Assembly (NCBI RefSeq): GCF_001425265.1
Contig: NZ_LMEC01000026.1
Coordinates: 186,001 to 250,000, forward strand
DNA length: 64,000 bases
From: Massilia sp. Root418
GTDB lineage: Bacteria; Pseudomonadota; Gammaproteobacteria; Burkholderiales; Burkholderiaceae_D
Direction of reading: 5' to 3'
Shown here piece after piece: positions 41,806 through 52,191 of the stretch; positions within the stretch are counted from its first letter, which is position 1, and each line of letters starts with the position of its first letter. The translations under genes were made by a program, and so were the position numbers. Under the pieces are notes generated by a model, which saw only the letters and a list, made by a program, of their open reading frames with translations, was not told the origin of the DNA and made no database searches.

Positions 41806-42768
41806 ATGGAAACCAAATGGCTGGAAGACTTCATCTCGCTGGCCGAGACCAATAACTTCAGCCGCTCCGCCTCGCAGCGGCACGTGACGCAGCCGGCCTT
41901 CTCGCGCCGCATCCAGTCGCTGGAAAACTGGCTCGGCACCGACCTGGTGGACCGCACCTCCTACCCCACCCGCCTGACCCCGGCCGGCCTGGTGTTCTAC
42001 GAGCAGGCGCTGGAGATGCTGGGCCAGATCAACGGCGTGCGCGAGCTGCTGCGCAACAAGCGCGCAGCCGCCATGAACAGCATCGACCTGGCCGTGCCGC
42101 ACACGCTGTCGCTCACCTTTATCCCCAAATGGATCACGCAGCTCGAGACGGACTTCGCGCCCATCAACAGCCGCCTGATGGCGCTCAACGTGCACGACGC
42201 CGTGCTGCAGCTGGTCGAAGGCGGCTGCGACCTGCTGCTGTGCTACCACCATCCGCGCCAGCCGGTGCAGCTCGACCCGGGCCGCTACGACATGCTGGTG
42301 CTGGGCCGCGAGGCGTTGCGCGCCTACGCCCGCTGCGACAAGACGCGCACGCCGGAATTCACCCTGCCCGGCACCAAGCAGCATCCGCTGCCCTTCCTGT
42401 CCTACACCAACAACGCCTATCTCGGCCGCATGGTGGAGCTGATCCTGGCCGACACCAAGACCGCGCTGCACCTGGAGAACCACTACGAGACCGACATGGC
42501 CGAAGGCCTGAAGATGATGGCGCTGGAAGGCCGCGGCATTGCCTTCCTGCCCGAATCGGCGGTCACGCGCGAGCTCAAACAGAAGCTGCTGGCGCCCGCC
42601 GACGGCGGCGTGCAGGACTGGGCCATCGAGATGGAGATCCGCCTGTACCGCGAGCGCCCGTCGCCTTCGCGGCCCGGCAAATTCATCGTTTCGCGGCTGT
42701 GGGACTACCTCGAAAGCCAGCAGAATTCGTCCCGCAAACGCAGCCGCGTGACCGCCTCCGAACGTTGA
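41806..42768 (+). CDS. LysR family regulator (HypT/YjiE-like)
   Basis: Transcription factor of 320 residues: N-terminal HTH (TKWLEDFISLAETNNFSRSASQRHVTQPAFSRRIQSLENWLG, residues 3-45) and a C-terminal effector domain. The ETKWLxDF start and NFSxxA spacing resemble HypT, the hypochlorite-responsive LysR protein. Cysteines occur at CDLLLCYHH and ARCDK, possible redox sites. It lies 161 bp upstream of gdhA on the same strand and may regulate it, or the divergent garL operon; neither can be decided here. Confidence 0.85.
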   Translation: METKWLEDFISLAETNNFSRSASQRHVTQPAFSRRIQSLENWLGTDLVDRTSYPTRLTPAGLVFYEQALEMLGQINGVRELLRNKRAAAMNSIDLAVPHTLSLTFIPKWITQLETDFAPINSRLMALNVHDAVLQLVEGGCDLLLCYHHPRQPVQLDPGRYDMLVLGREALRAYARCDKTRTPEFTLPGTKQHPLPFLSYTNNAYLGRMVELILADTKTALHLENHYETDMAEGLKMMALEGRGIAFLPESAVTRELKQKLLAPADGGVQDWAIEMEIRLYRERPSPSRPGKFIVSRLWDYLESQQNSSRKRSRVTASER

Positions 42769-42929
42769 TCTTTACCTAACGATTTGAACGTTATGCATTT
42801 TTTGCATGGGCGGATGCGCATACAGCATTAGCCGCCCTGCAGGGCTCCAGCCTATGATTCGCTTCGCTAACGCACCGCCACAAGCACCGCGACCAACGAA
42901 GCAAATAATCGAAAACAGGAGCCAACAGC

Positions 42930-44216
42930 ATGACTACCCAACACGCACTGCCGTCCTACCTCAATCCAGAAGATCTTGGCCCATGGGGCCAGTACCTGCA
43001 GCAGATCGACCGCGTTACGCCGCACCTGGGCAGCCTGTCGCGCTGGGTGGAAACGCTGAAGCGCCCCAAGCGCATCCTGACCGTTGACGTGCCGATCGAG
43101 CGCGACGACGGCTCCATCGCCCACTACGAAGGCTACCGCGTGCAGCACAACATGTCGCGCGGCCCCGGCAAGGGCGGCGTGCGCTTCCACCAGGACGTGA
43201 CCCTGTCCGAAGTGATGGCCTTGTCGGCGTGGATGACCGTGAAGAACGCGGCCGTGAACGTGCCGTACGGCGGCGCCAAGGGCGGCATCCGCGTGGATCC
43301 CAAGACCCTGTCGCGTGGCGAACTGCAGCGCCTGACCCGCCGCTACACCAGCGAAATCAGCCTGATCATCGGCCCTAACAAAGACATCCCTGCGCCGGAC
43401 GTAAACACCAATGAACAGGTGATGGCATGGATGATGGACTCCTACGCCATGATCGAAGGTAACCTGTCCACCGGCGTGGTGACCGGCAAGCCGATCTCGC
43501 TGGGCGGTTCGCTGGGCCGCCGCGAAGCAACCGGCCGCGGCGTGTTCGTGGTCGGCCAGGCTGCAGCTGCCAAGCGCGGCGTGGCCATCCAGGGTGCGCG
43601 TGTTGCCATCCAGGGCTTCGGCAACGTCGGCGGCGTAGCGGCAACCATGTTCGCCGATGCGGGCGCCAAAGTCATCGCCGTGCAGGACCATACCGGCACC
43701 GTGGTGCACTCGAATGGCCTGGACGTGGCACAACTGCACAAGCACGTAGCGGAAACGGGCGGCGTAAAAGGCTTCCCCGGCATCGAACAGTTCATGGACC
43801 GCGACGCGTTCTGGGGCATTGAATCGGACATCCTGATTCCGGCCGCGCTGGAACAGCAGATCACCGCCGCCAACGCGCCGCTGATCCGCACCAAGATCAT
43901 CCTCGAAGGCGCTAACGGCCCAACCACGCCGGAAGCTGACGACATCCTGTCCGACAAGGACATCCTGATCGTTCCGGACGTGCTGGCCAATGCCGGCGGC
44001 GTTACCGTGTCCTACTTTGAGTGGGTGCAGGACTTCTCCTCCTTCTTCTGGAGCGAGGACGAAATCAACGCACGCCTGACGCGCATCATGCAGGAAGCCT
44101 TCAACGCGGTATGGGAAGTCTCGCAAGACAAGAAGGTAACGCTGCGCACCGCAACCTTCATCCTGGCCTGCACCCGCGTGCTGCAAGCGCGTGAAGTACG
44201 CGGCCTGTACCCTTGA
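42930..44216 (+). CDS. gdhA: Glutamate dehydrogenase
   Basis: Interconverts glutamate and 2-oxoglutarate plus ammonia. The 428-residue enzyme is of the hexameric small type used with NAD(H) in related bacteria. It has the substrate motif RGPGKGGVRFH, the catalytic Lys in VPYGGAKGGIRVDP, GGSLGRREATGRGV and the Rossmann loop AIQGFGNVGGVAA. AGGAG lies nine bases before ATG 42930. An intrinsic terminator follows. Cofactor preference is inferred, not seen. Confidence 0.95.
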   Translation: MTTQHALPSYLNPEDLGPWGQYLQQIDRVTPHLGSLSRWVETLKRPKRILTVDVPIERDDGSIAHYEGYRVQHNMSRGPGKGGVRFHQDVTLSEVMALSAWMTVKNAAVNVPYGGAKGGIRVDPKTLSRGELQRLTRRYTSEISLIIGPNKDIPAPDVNTNEQVMAWMMDSYAMIEGNLSTGVVTGKPISLGGSLGRREATGRGVFVVGQAAAAKRGVAIQGARVAIQGFGNVGGVAATMFADAGAKVIAVQDHTGTVVHSNGLDVAQLHKHVAETGGVKGFPGIEQFMDRDAFWGIESDILIPAALEQQITAANAPLIRTKIILEGANGPTTPEADDILSDKDILIVPDVLANAGGVTVSYFEWVQDFSSFFWSEDEINARLTRIMQEAFNAVWEVSQDKKVTLRTATFILACTRVLQAREVRGLYP

Positions 44217-44313
44217 TCAACGCGCTGACTAAGTGAAATCCACAGGCTGGAAGCGCACCGCGCACGCGGATAGTATTGGTAATATCAGTTATTAGCCGCA
44301 TTCAGTCATCATC

Positions 44314-44349
44314 ACGCCTGCCCTGGCTTATGCTCGGGCAGGCGTTTTT
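44314..44349 (+). terminator. Intrinsic terminator between gdhA and the malic enzyme gene
   Basis: ACGCCTGCCC (44314-44323) pairs perfectly with GGGCAGGCGT (44336-44345), 12-nt loop, followed by a T-run (44345-44349). It is only 24 bp before the malic enzyme ATG, so it lies in that gene's leader as well as ending gdhA. Confidence 0.92.
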
Positions 44350-44372
44350 CGCATATACAAAGGATTGGTTTC

Positions 44373-45605
<1,233 letters not shown>

Positions 45606-45611
45606 TGCATT

Positions 45612-45648
45612 GGCGGGTTACGCCGCTGCGCGGCTAACCCGCCCTACG
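45612..45648. repeat. REP-like palindrome, copy 3
   Basis: GGCGGGTTA...TAACCCGCC with inner CCGC/GCGG and trailing CTACG. It lies six bases after the malic enzyme stop and points in the same sense as copy 2. Confidence 0.88.
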
Positions 45649-45703
45649 AGAGTCAGCCCACGCATTCGGCATCACCGGTTTACGCCGCTGCGCACGCATC
45701 GCG

Positions 45704-45736
45704 CGTAGGGCGGGTTAGGCGTAGCCGTAACCCGCC
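45704..45736. repeat. REP-like palindrome, copy 4 (inverted relative to copy 3)
   Basis: CGTAGGGCGGGTTA...TAACCCGCC is the same element in reverse orientation. A half-copy (TTACGCCGCTGCGC, about 45680-45693) lies between copies 3 and 4. Together they make a BIME-like head-to-head pair in the gap between the malic enzyme and DUF885 genes. Confidence 0.88.
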
Positions 45737-45741
45737 GGCTC

Positions 45742-47562
45742 TCAGCTCCGCTTGCGCATCGCCACCCAGTCACTGACGACGTGCTCCAGCACCTTCAGCG
45801 GCAGCGCTCCGTGCGTAAGCACCTCGCTGTGGAAGGCCTTCAGGTCGAACTTCTCCCCCAGCTCCTGCTGCGCGTGCTCGCGCAATGACAGCATGGTCAG
45901 CATCCCCACCTTGTAAGCCAGCGCCTGCCCAGGCGACACGAAATAGCGCTCCACCTCCGCCGTCACATCCTCCTCCGGCATGCCGGTGTTCTCCAGCATG
46001 TAGGCAATCGCCTGCTCCCTGGTCCAGCGCTTGTAGTGGATCCCGGTATCGACCACCAGCCGCGTGGCGCGCATCATGTCGTCGCGCAGGCGGCCCAGCT
46101 TGTCGAGCTGCGTCCGCTCCCAACCCAGTTCGCTGGCCAGCCGTTCGGCGTACAGCGCCCAGCCCTCCTGGTAGGCGCTGAACGGAATCACCTTGCGGAA
46201 GAACGGCACATCCCGCAGCTCCATCGCCACCGCGATCTGCAAGTGGTGGCCAGGCAGCCCTTCGTGGTGCGCCAGCGTACGCATGGAAAACTTCGGCGTC
46301 TCGCTCAGCGTGCGCATGTTCACGAAGAACACACTGGGACGCGAGCCGTCGAAAGTGCCGGGCTGGTAATAGGCGCCAGGCGCCGTGGCCTGCAGCGCAA
46401 CCGGCACCGGCTCCACTTTCAAGGCCAGGCGCGGCCGCACGCTGAACGCCCCGCCCAGGCCCTGGCGCGCCTCGTCGATAATGGCGCGGTACTGCGCCAG
46501 CATGGCTTGCCGGCCCTCTTCCGTGTCCGGATATTTCTGATCGGGCCGCGCGGCCAGGCGCATCATGCGCTCGCCGCGGCTGCCGCCGCTAAGGCCCTGT
46601 TCCTTCAGGATCGCATCCATCTCCGCGCCCACGCGCGCCACTTCCGCCAGGCCCAGGCTGTGCACCTGCTGCGGCGTGAAGTCGGTGGTGGTGTGCATGC
46701 GTACCGCCCAGGCGTAGTATTCGTCGCCGTTCGGCAGGCTCCACGCGCCGTCGTTATGCAGCGCCCGGTCCCGCAAAGCGCTGAAGTGCGCAATCAGGCT
46801 GCGGTAGGCTGGATAAACCTGGCCTTTCAGCGCCGCCTCCGTGTCGGCCAGCAGCCTGGCGCGCGTGGCGTCGTCCACTTTCCCGGCCGGCAGCGCGGCC
46901 AGCTTGTCGCGCATGTCCAGGTACAGGCGGTGCTGCTGCGGCGGCATGGCGACGAAGGCCTGCATCTGCTGCAGCACCTTCTCCACCGTGAAGCGCGGCG
47001 GCACGATGCCCTTGTCCTCGCTGAGCTTCACCTGCTCCAGCACCTGCGCGAACCTGGCCGGGAACCTGCGAAGGCGGGCGATATAGTTTTCCGCGTCGGC
47101 CGCGCCGGCGACGCGGTGCACCTGCACCATGAAATCCGGCAGCGTGGCCTGGATGCCGTCGAGCTGGTTGACCGGGAAGGCGTGCGACATGAAAGGCTCG
47201 CCTTCGGCCCGCATGGTCATGTAATAGTGCAGCGTGTCATAGGACAGCTTGCCGTTGCGGTCCAGATCGGCGCGGTCATAGCTCTCCAGCACGGCCAGGT
47301 TGCTCTTCATTTCCGCCATGACCTTGCGCGCATGGGCCGGCGACGAATCGTCCAGGCGGCTGCTGAAGAAGTCCAGCCACGATGGCAGCACGCCCAAGCC
47401 GGACAGCGTCTCCGGGCTGTCCATGGCAAAGGTGGCGAACACGCGCGTGTAGAACCAGTCCAGGCGCAGCGGCTTGAAGTGGGATGTGTGCGTCACCAGC
47501 AGCACGGCAGCCAGCACCAGGCCCGTCAGGGCCGTCAGCAGCCAGGTCAACGCACGTTTCAT
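45742..47562 (-). CDS. DUF885 family metallopeptidase-like protein
   Basis: A 606-residue protein anchored or exported by an N-terminal hydrophobic helix (WLLTALTGLVLAAVLLV). The zinc-site motif is HEGLPGHHLQ (HExxGHH-like, about residue 435), followed by FSAYQEGWALYAERLASELG, both hallmarks of DUF885. These are M3/M32-like peptidases of uncertain substrate. The gene ends among REP-like repeats and is divergent from the SGNH hydrolase gene. Confidence 0.88.
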   Translation of the reverse strand: MKRALTWLLTALTGLVLAAVLLVTHTSHFKPLRLDWFYTRVFATFAMDSPETLSGLGVLPSWLDFFSSRLDDSSPAHARKVMAEMKSNLAVLESYDRADLDRNGKLSYDTLHYYMTMRAEGEPFMSHAFPVNQLDGIQATLPDFMVQVHRVAGAADAENYIARLRRFPARFAQVLEQVKLSEDKGIVPPRFTVEKVLQQMQAFVAMPPQQHRLYLDMRDKLAALPAGKVDDATRARLLADTEAALKGQVYPAYRSLIAHFSALRDRALHNDGAWSLPNGDEYYAWAVRMHTTTDFTPQQVHSLGLAEVARVGAEMDAILKEQGLSGGSRGERMMRLAARPDQKYPDTEEGRQAMLAQYRAIIDEARQGLGGAFSVRPRLALKVEPVPVALQATAPGAYYQPGTFDGSRPSVFFVNMRTLSETPKFSMRTLAHHEGLPGHHLQIAVAMELRDVPFFRKVIPFSAYQEGWALYAERLASELGWERTQLDKLGRLRDDMMRATRLVVDTGIHYKRWTREQAIAYMLENTGMPEEDVTAEVERYFVSPGQALAYKVGMLTMLSLREHAQQELGEKFDLKAFHSEVLTHGALPLKVLEHVVSDWVAMRKRS

Positions 47563-47750
47563 CTTCCCTCCAGAACTGTTAAATCAGATTCGGATTTTAT
47601 CAACTTCTGGCGCAATCAAAAGAAGTTGCTTGGTGATTATTCGCGAGAATCTCAGGACAGGAAAAGATCATAATGGCAATTCTCAGCTGAGAGAACGTCG
47701 CGTCCATCACCGAAGCAAACCTCGACACCAATGAAAAACAAGGGGGCATC

Positions 47751-50700
47751 GTGAGGCTTTCCATCTATCGTCCCGTCTATCGGCTCTGCGGTGCAGTGCT
47801 GGCATTCTGCCTCTCCTCTGCTCCGTCGGCAAAAGCAGAGTATCTTGCAGAAGCCAACAACTACCGCGCATCCGTCAAGGTGGTTCCACGCATCGGCGCG
47901 TTCTGGTCCAGCGCCTACCAAGAAGCATGGCAAAGCGATTGCTTGCCACAGACCCAGAGCACTGGCTTGATCGACTGGCTGGGGTATCAAAACAAGCTCG
48001 ACAGGCATAAAGCACCACTGGCCTATACATTGCCGGCGCAAAACACGGGGCTGAACGCGGCAATTGGCATTCCGGAGTGGGACATCTTGACCACCCGCAG
48101 GATCGGCACCCGCCTCGATTGCGGTTACAAAGCCCGCAGAATTCTCATCACCATCCGAGCAGAGCGCAACAATGTCCAGCAAAAGTGCGAGTTTCTCTTC
48201 CCGCAGAGAGTCACGATCCGGCCGATTCCCAGCGACGAGACAGACTCGTGCTCCTTGTACGCGAGCCTGGAGTCGAATAGGGAAGTTAAATTCGACGTCG
48301 ATATTACCGATACCCACAGTTTGTCCAAGCAGCGTATTAGCACGGTGATACCCGAGGACGTGCTGATTGTCTCGCTGGGCGACTCGTTCGCCTCAGGTGA
48401 AGGCAACCCTGACGTACCGGCGGGGGTTATCGGTAAGGCACTATGGATGGATGCCCGCTGCCACCGAAGCGCCTACGCCGGCCCGTTGCGGGCTGCAGTG
48501 CGTATCCTGAATCAACAACAGGACATCCACAATGAGCGATACCGGCGCTCGCTCTCGGCGGGTGCAATGACCGTCGTCAGTTTTGCATGCTCCGGTGCGC
48601 TCGTCAGCCAAGGACTCAACGGCGACTACAGTGGTGTCGTACCGCACCAGAAGGCGCTGGAAAGCTATCCCAGTTGGACTGAGACCAAGCAGAGCGCCAC
48701 CGCATTCGGCAGCGCGGTCCCTATCGAACCACAGATTAGTCAATTAAAGTCTTTCCTCCGCAATCAGAACGACGACGCAAAGACCAGCATAGACCTTTTG
48801 TTATTGAGCGGCGGAGGCAACGATATCCAGTTCGGTGCACTGGTCACGGCCATGGTGGCGAGGAACATAGCGTTGGAAAAAACGCAGAGCGCCATTAACC
48901 TTTCCCTTGGCGAGCATTTCAATTTCCTCTCATCTTCCTACGGAGATCTTGGAGATGCGCTCGCTGGCTTGAACCTGCAGTATCCCGCCATGCAAACGCT
49001 TGTTGTGAAATACCCTGATCCCTTATACCGCATGCCCGGGAAGAACTGTTCCGGTCGCATAGAGCAAGGCACCGCAGAGCCGGGAGGATGGGGTCTGCTC
49101 TTGGGGCCACTGTCTGCACTCGGCCAACTGCAACTGACAGACGACGAAGTGGCGTATGTACGGCAAAAGGTCATTGCGCCACTGAATTCAGTGGTTGAGG
49201 CGCAGGCCCAAAAATATGGCTGGCTATCGGTAGACGCCATGAAGACCGAAAGCAACGACGTTAGCGAACACGGATGGTGCTTGACCGGTGCGGCCAATGC
49301 CTATGACGCCCAGGGCCGCTGGTTCCGCAGCATTAAAGACTCCATACGCTTTCAAGGCAACGTCAATGGCAGCTTTCATCCAACCTTCGAGCTTACGGAC
49401 AAAATTCAAGGCGTGCTGATCGCACAAAAGTTCAAGGAAGCAGTAAATGCTGAACCGGTTTGGGACGTGCTGTCCATACAACCGTCAAAACAGCAAGGCG
49501 ACACCCTCGTTGTCCCGCCGTCGCCGTCTATTCGCTACGCGCCCGCCAATACCCTGCGCCCTCTCCTGAGCAGCCCGTCACTGGCAACGTGGCAGTGCGA
49601 ACCGAATGCCGACGGCTGCACCGGGCGGTCGCCTGGATTTGCCTTGGGGGGGCACGGCGCCAATATTACAGTTGACGCCAAGGCGTACAACGCAGAGGCA
49701 CGCCGCGGTTACGAGCGAAAGAACTTGCTCAAGCTTCGCGTGGACGCGCTCGCGCCAGCAGTCGGATGCCTGGTCGGCAATGCGACAGTTCCCGTTCCGT
49801 GCTCCACGTTCAGTTGGACCAAAGATAAAGAAATTCGCATCGTGGTGAGCGATCGTGATTCCGGCGTCCAGTCGGCCCTGCTTGTTACCCGCGATGATGC
49901 CAACCAACAGGTCAGGACCCCGCTGATCCGCACGTCTGATTCGGAGATGGAGATTCCAGTCAGCTTTAGTCGTGACGGCGAATACCGGCTGGCAGTATGC
50001 GCAGTGGACGCAGTTGGAAACCGTACCGGGGACGCAGCAAGCTGCGAGGCCGAATTCACCGTCGGTGTGGATACGACTGCCCCAGCGGTAGCCGCTATCA
50101 CGGCGCACGACGTAGACTGGAGCGAGGGCGCGCGCGCCCGCATCCCCACCATTCCTGTGTTTGGTGAAACGATTCCTGCAATTGCCGTGACCTTTAACAC
50201 GAAAGTGGCACCGGTCCAATGTCAGGCAGACGTCTCCGGTTGCCCCCTTCCCTCGACCGTCGCAGGTACACTGTGGGGGCGTGCCGTGAATACGATCAGT
50301 TTCTCCGACAAGGCCGGCAATCAAACCATCGTGCAATACGCGACAATACGGGTTAGCGACTACAGTACGGCAAACCGGCCCCGCACAGCGCAACAGTGGC
50401 GAGCTAGACCTGCGCGAACGGCACTTGCCGCCGCGCTGCGCGCTGCCCTTTTTGTGGTTCCCAGCCTTGCGGAATTCGTCGACGCTAGAGAGCCGCAGGT
50501 CGCTACCGCATTGGCTTCGTTGATGACTGCCGAGCCGAACCCCGCAGAACAAGGTGCTGCAGCAGATCTTGTATTCAGCCGTATGAAACAGGCTGATCTG
50601 GTTGTCGGCTGGCTCAACTTACTGAGCGGCGCAACCTATATGCGCGACCGAGTGCCGAACAAAGCAGCACTGGAGTGCATGCCATCGACCGGCGTCCCCC

Positions 50701-50798
50701 AAGGTCAGCTGACACAACTGAAATGGCTGCACAACCGCCTCCGGTGTACAGAAATCGCTGGAGCGAAGAAAGACACGCGCGTTGCACTGGCCAGATAA
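47751..50798 (+). CDS. Large secreted SGNH/GDSL hydrolase-like protein with C-terminal beta domains
   Basis: Exported protein of 1015 residues. It starts with GTG (47751) preceded by AAGGGGG, and has a signal peptide (AVLAFCLSSAPSAKAEY). Residues 30-200 form an unrecognised cysteine-containing domain. The hydrolase core follows: block I SLGDSFASGEG (Ser 212), block III SGGGNDI (Asn 357) and the C-terminal HP pair GSFHPTF (His 543), as in SEST-like esterases. Residues about 640-880 look like Ig/cadherin-type beta domains (SDRDSGVQSALL, CAVDAVGNRTGDAAS). Two 60-base lines I counted have 55-58% G+C against 67% in the neighbour, suggesting transfer. Substrate unknown. Confidence 0.8.
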   Translation: MRLSIYRPVYRLCGAVLAFCLSSAPSAKAEYLAEANNYRASVKVVPRIGAFWSSAYQEAWQSDCLPQTQSTGLIDWLGYQNKLDRHKAPLAYTLPAQNTGLNAAIGIPEWDILTTRRIGTRLDCGYKARRILITIRAERNNVQQKCEFLFPQRVTIRPIPSDETDSCSLYASLESNREVKFDVDITDTHSLSKQRISTVIPEDVLIVSLGDSFASGEGNPDVPAGVIGKALWMDARCHRSAYAGPLRAAVRILNQQQDIHNERYRRSLSAGAMTVVSFACSGALVSQGLNGDYSGVVPHQKALESYPSWTETKQSATAFGSAVPIEPQISQLKSFLRNQNDDAKTSIDLLLLSGGGNDIQFGALVTAMVARNIALEKTQSAINLSLGEHFNFLSSSYGDLGDALAGLNLQYPAMQTLVVKYPDPLYRMPGKNCSGRIEQGTAEPGGWGLLLGPLSALGQLQLTDDEVAYVRQKVIAPLNSVVEAQAQKYGWLSVDAMKTESNDVSEHGWCLTGAANAYDAQGRWFRSIKDSIRFQGNVNGSFHPTFELTDKIQGVLIAQKFKEAVNAEPVWDVLSIQPSKQQGDTLVVPPSPSIRYAPANTLRPLLSSPSLATWQCEPNADGCTGRSPGFALGGHGANITVDAKAYNAEARRGYERKNLLKLRVDALAPAVGCLVGNATVPVPCSTFSWTKDKEIRIVVSDRDSGVQSALLVTRDDANQQVRTPLIRTSDSEMEIPVSFSRDGEYRLAVCAVDAVGNRTGDAASCEAEFTVGVDTTAPAVAAITAHDVDWSEGARARIPTIPVFGETIPAIAVTFNTKVAPVQCQADVSGCPLPSTVAGTLWGRAVNTISFSDKAGNQTIVQYATIRVSDYSTANRPRTAQQWRARPARTALAAALRAALFVVPSLAEFVDAREPQVATALASLMTAEPNPAEQGAAADLVFSRMKQADLVVGWLNLLSGATYMRDRVPNKAALECMPSTGVPQGQLTQLKWLHNRLRCTEIAGAKKDTRVALAR

Positions 50799-50887
50799 CT
50801 CTTTGTGAATCACCTCTGCGGTGCCAGCAGGATCTGCTGGCACCGCGGACCAGCTCGCCGGCGAGGGCGGCAGTCGGCGTCCGCAAT

Positions 50888-52156
50888 TCACCGGATAACG
50901 GCACCGCCCTTCATGACGAAAGTGACCTTGGTCAGCAGGCTGGCGTCGGCGGCCGGGTCGCCCTTGACCGCGATGATGTCGGCATACTTGCCGGCCGTGA
51001 TGGAGCCCACGCGGTCCTTCCAGCCCAGCAGGTCGGCCGCGCTGATGGTGGCGGCCTGGATCGCCTGCATGGACGTCATGCCGTATTTCGTCATGTAGTG
51101 GAACTGCTTCGCATTGTCGCCGTGCGGGTAGACGCCGGCGTCGGTGCCGAAGGCGATCCTCGCGCCGCCCTGCACGGCTTTCCTGAAGTTGTCGCGCTGG
51201 GTCTGGCCGATGATGCGCTCTTTCTCTATCGACTCGGGCAGCATGCCTGCCTTCGCGCCTTCCTGCAAAATGTAGTCGTCATTGTAGATGTCCATCACCA
51301 GCCAGGCCCCCTTCTCGCGCGCCAGCCGGATGCCTTCGTCGTCGATCAGGCTGGCGTGTTCCACCGAGTCCACGCCGGCCAGGATGGCGTCGCGGATGCT
51401 GCTGGCGCCGTGGGCGTGCGCGGCCACCTTGCGGCCCAGCTTATGCGCCTCGTCGACGATGGATTTCATTTCTTCCAGCGTGTATTGCTGCGCGCCCGGC
51501 TCGTCACCCTTGGACAGCACGCCGCCGGAGGCGCAGATCTTGATCACGTCGGCGCCATACTTGGCCATTTCACGCACCTTGGCGCGCGCGGCCCAGGGGC
51601 CGTCGGCCACGCCCTGGCCGGTCACCTTGTATTCCGGCGGCAGCAGGTTGTTGTCGCAATGCCCGCCGGTGATGCCGATGGCATAGCCGGCCGTGCGCAT
51701 GCGCGGGCCGGTAACGTCGCCGTCGTTGATGGCGTCGCGCAGGGCGATGTCACCGTAGCCTTCGCCGCCCACGTTGCGCACGGTGGTGAAGCCCGCCTCC
51801 AGGGTCGCCCGCGCGGCGCGCACGCCGTACAGGGCGGCGCGCACTTCGGAGACGCCGAGCGCCTGGTAGCCGTGCTGCAGCGGGTCGCTGGTCAAATGGG
51901 TGTGCATGTCGATCAGGCCAGGCAGCACGGTTTGTGCGGACAGGTCGATCAGCTGGGCGCCGGCGGGTACCCTGGCCGACGCGGTCGGCCCCACCGAGGC
52001 GATGCGCTCACCGTTGATGATGATGGTCTGGTCCTTGAGCACGGTGCCATTGACCACGTCCACCAGGCGGCCGGCCTTGATGGCCACCACTTTGCCTGGT
52101 TCGGCATGGGCTGCGCCGGCGACGAGGGCGGCGGCCAGGAAGATCTTCATTTTCAT
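50888..52156 (-). CDS. Exported amidohydrolase (imidazolonepropionase/Xaa-Pro dipeptidase-like)
   Basis: Metal-dependent hydrolase of 422 residues with a signal peptide (KIFLAAALVAGAAHAEP). Metal ligands are in LPGLIDMHTHL (HxH), the lysine in DVIKICASGG, His in AHAHGASS and SVEHAS, and the final Asp in IAFGTDAGVYPHG. The C-terminal AGKYADIIAVKGDP strand is standard. The likely substrate is a dipeptide or cyclic amide; not determinable. The start at 52156 uses CGGGAAA; the frame runs on to 52552 through the SenA-like gene, which is not credible. Confidence 0.9.
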   Translation of the reverse strand: MKMKIFLAAALVAGAAHAEPGKVVAIKAGRLVDVVNGTVLKDQTIIINGERIASVGPTASARVPAGAQLIDLSAQTVLPGLIDMHTHLTSDPLQHGYQALGVSEVRAALYGVRAARATLEAGFTTVRNVGGEGYGDIALRDAINDGDVTGPRMRTAGYAIGITGGHCDNNLLPPEYKVTGQGVADGPWAARAKVREMAKYGADVIKICASGGVLSKGDEPGAQQYTLEEMKSIVDEAHKLGRKVAAHAHGASSIRDAILAGVDSVEHASLIDDEGIRLAREKGAWLVMDIYNDDYILQEGAKAGMLPESIEKERIIGQTQRDNFRKAVQGGARIAFGTDAGVYPHGDNAKQFHYMTKYGMTSMQAIQAATISAADLLGWKDRVGSITAGKYADIIAVKGDPAADASLLTKVTFVMKGGAVIR

Positions 52157-52191
52157 GCTGTTTCCCGTGATGTGAAAACAGCAGTATGCAG

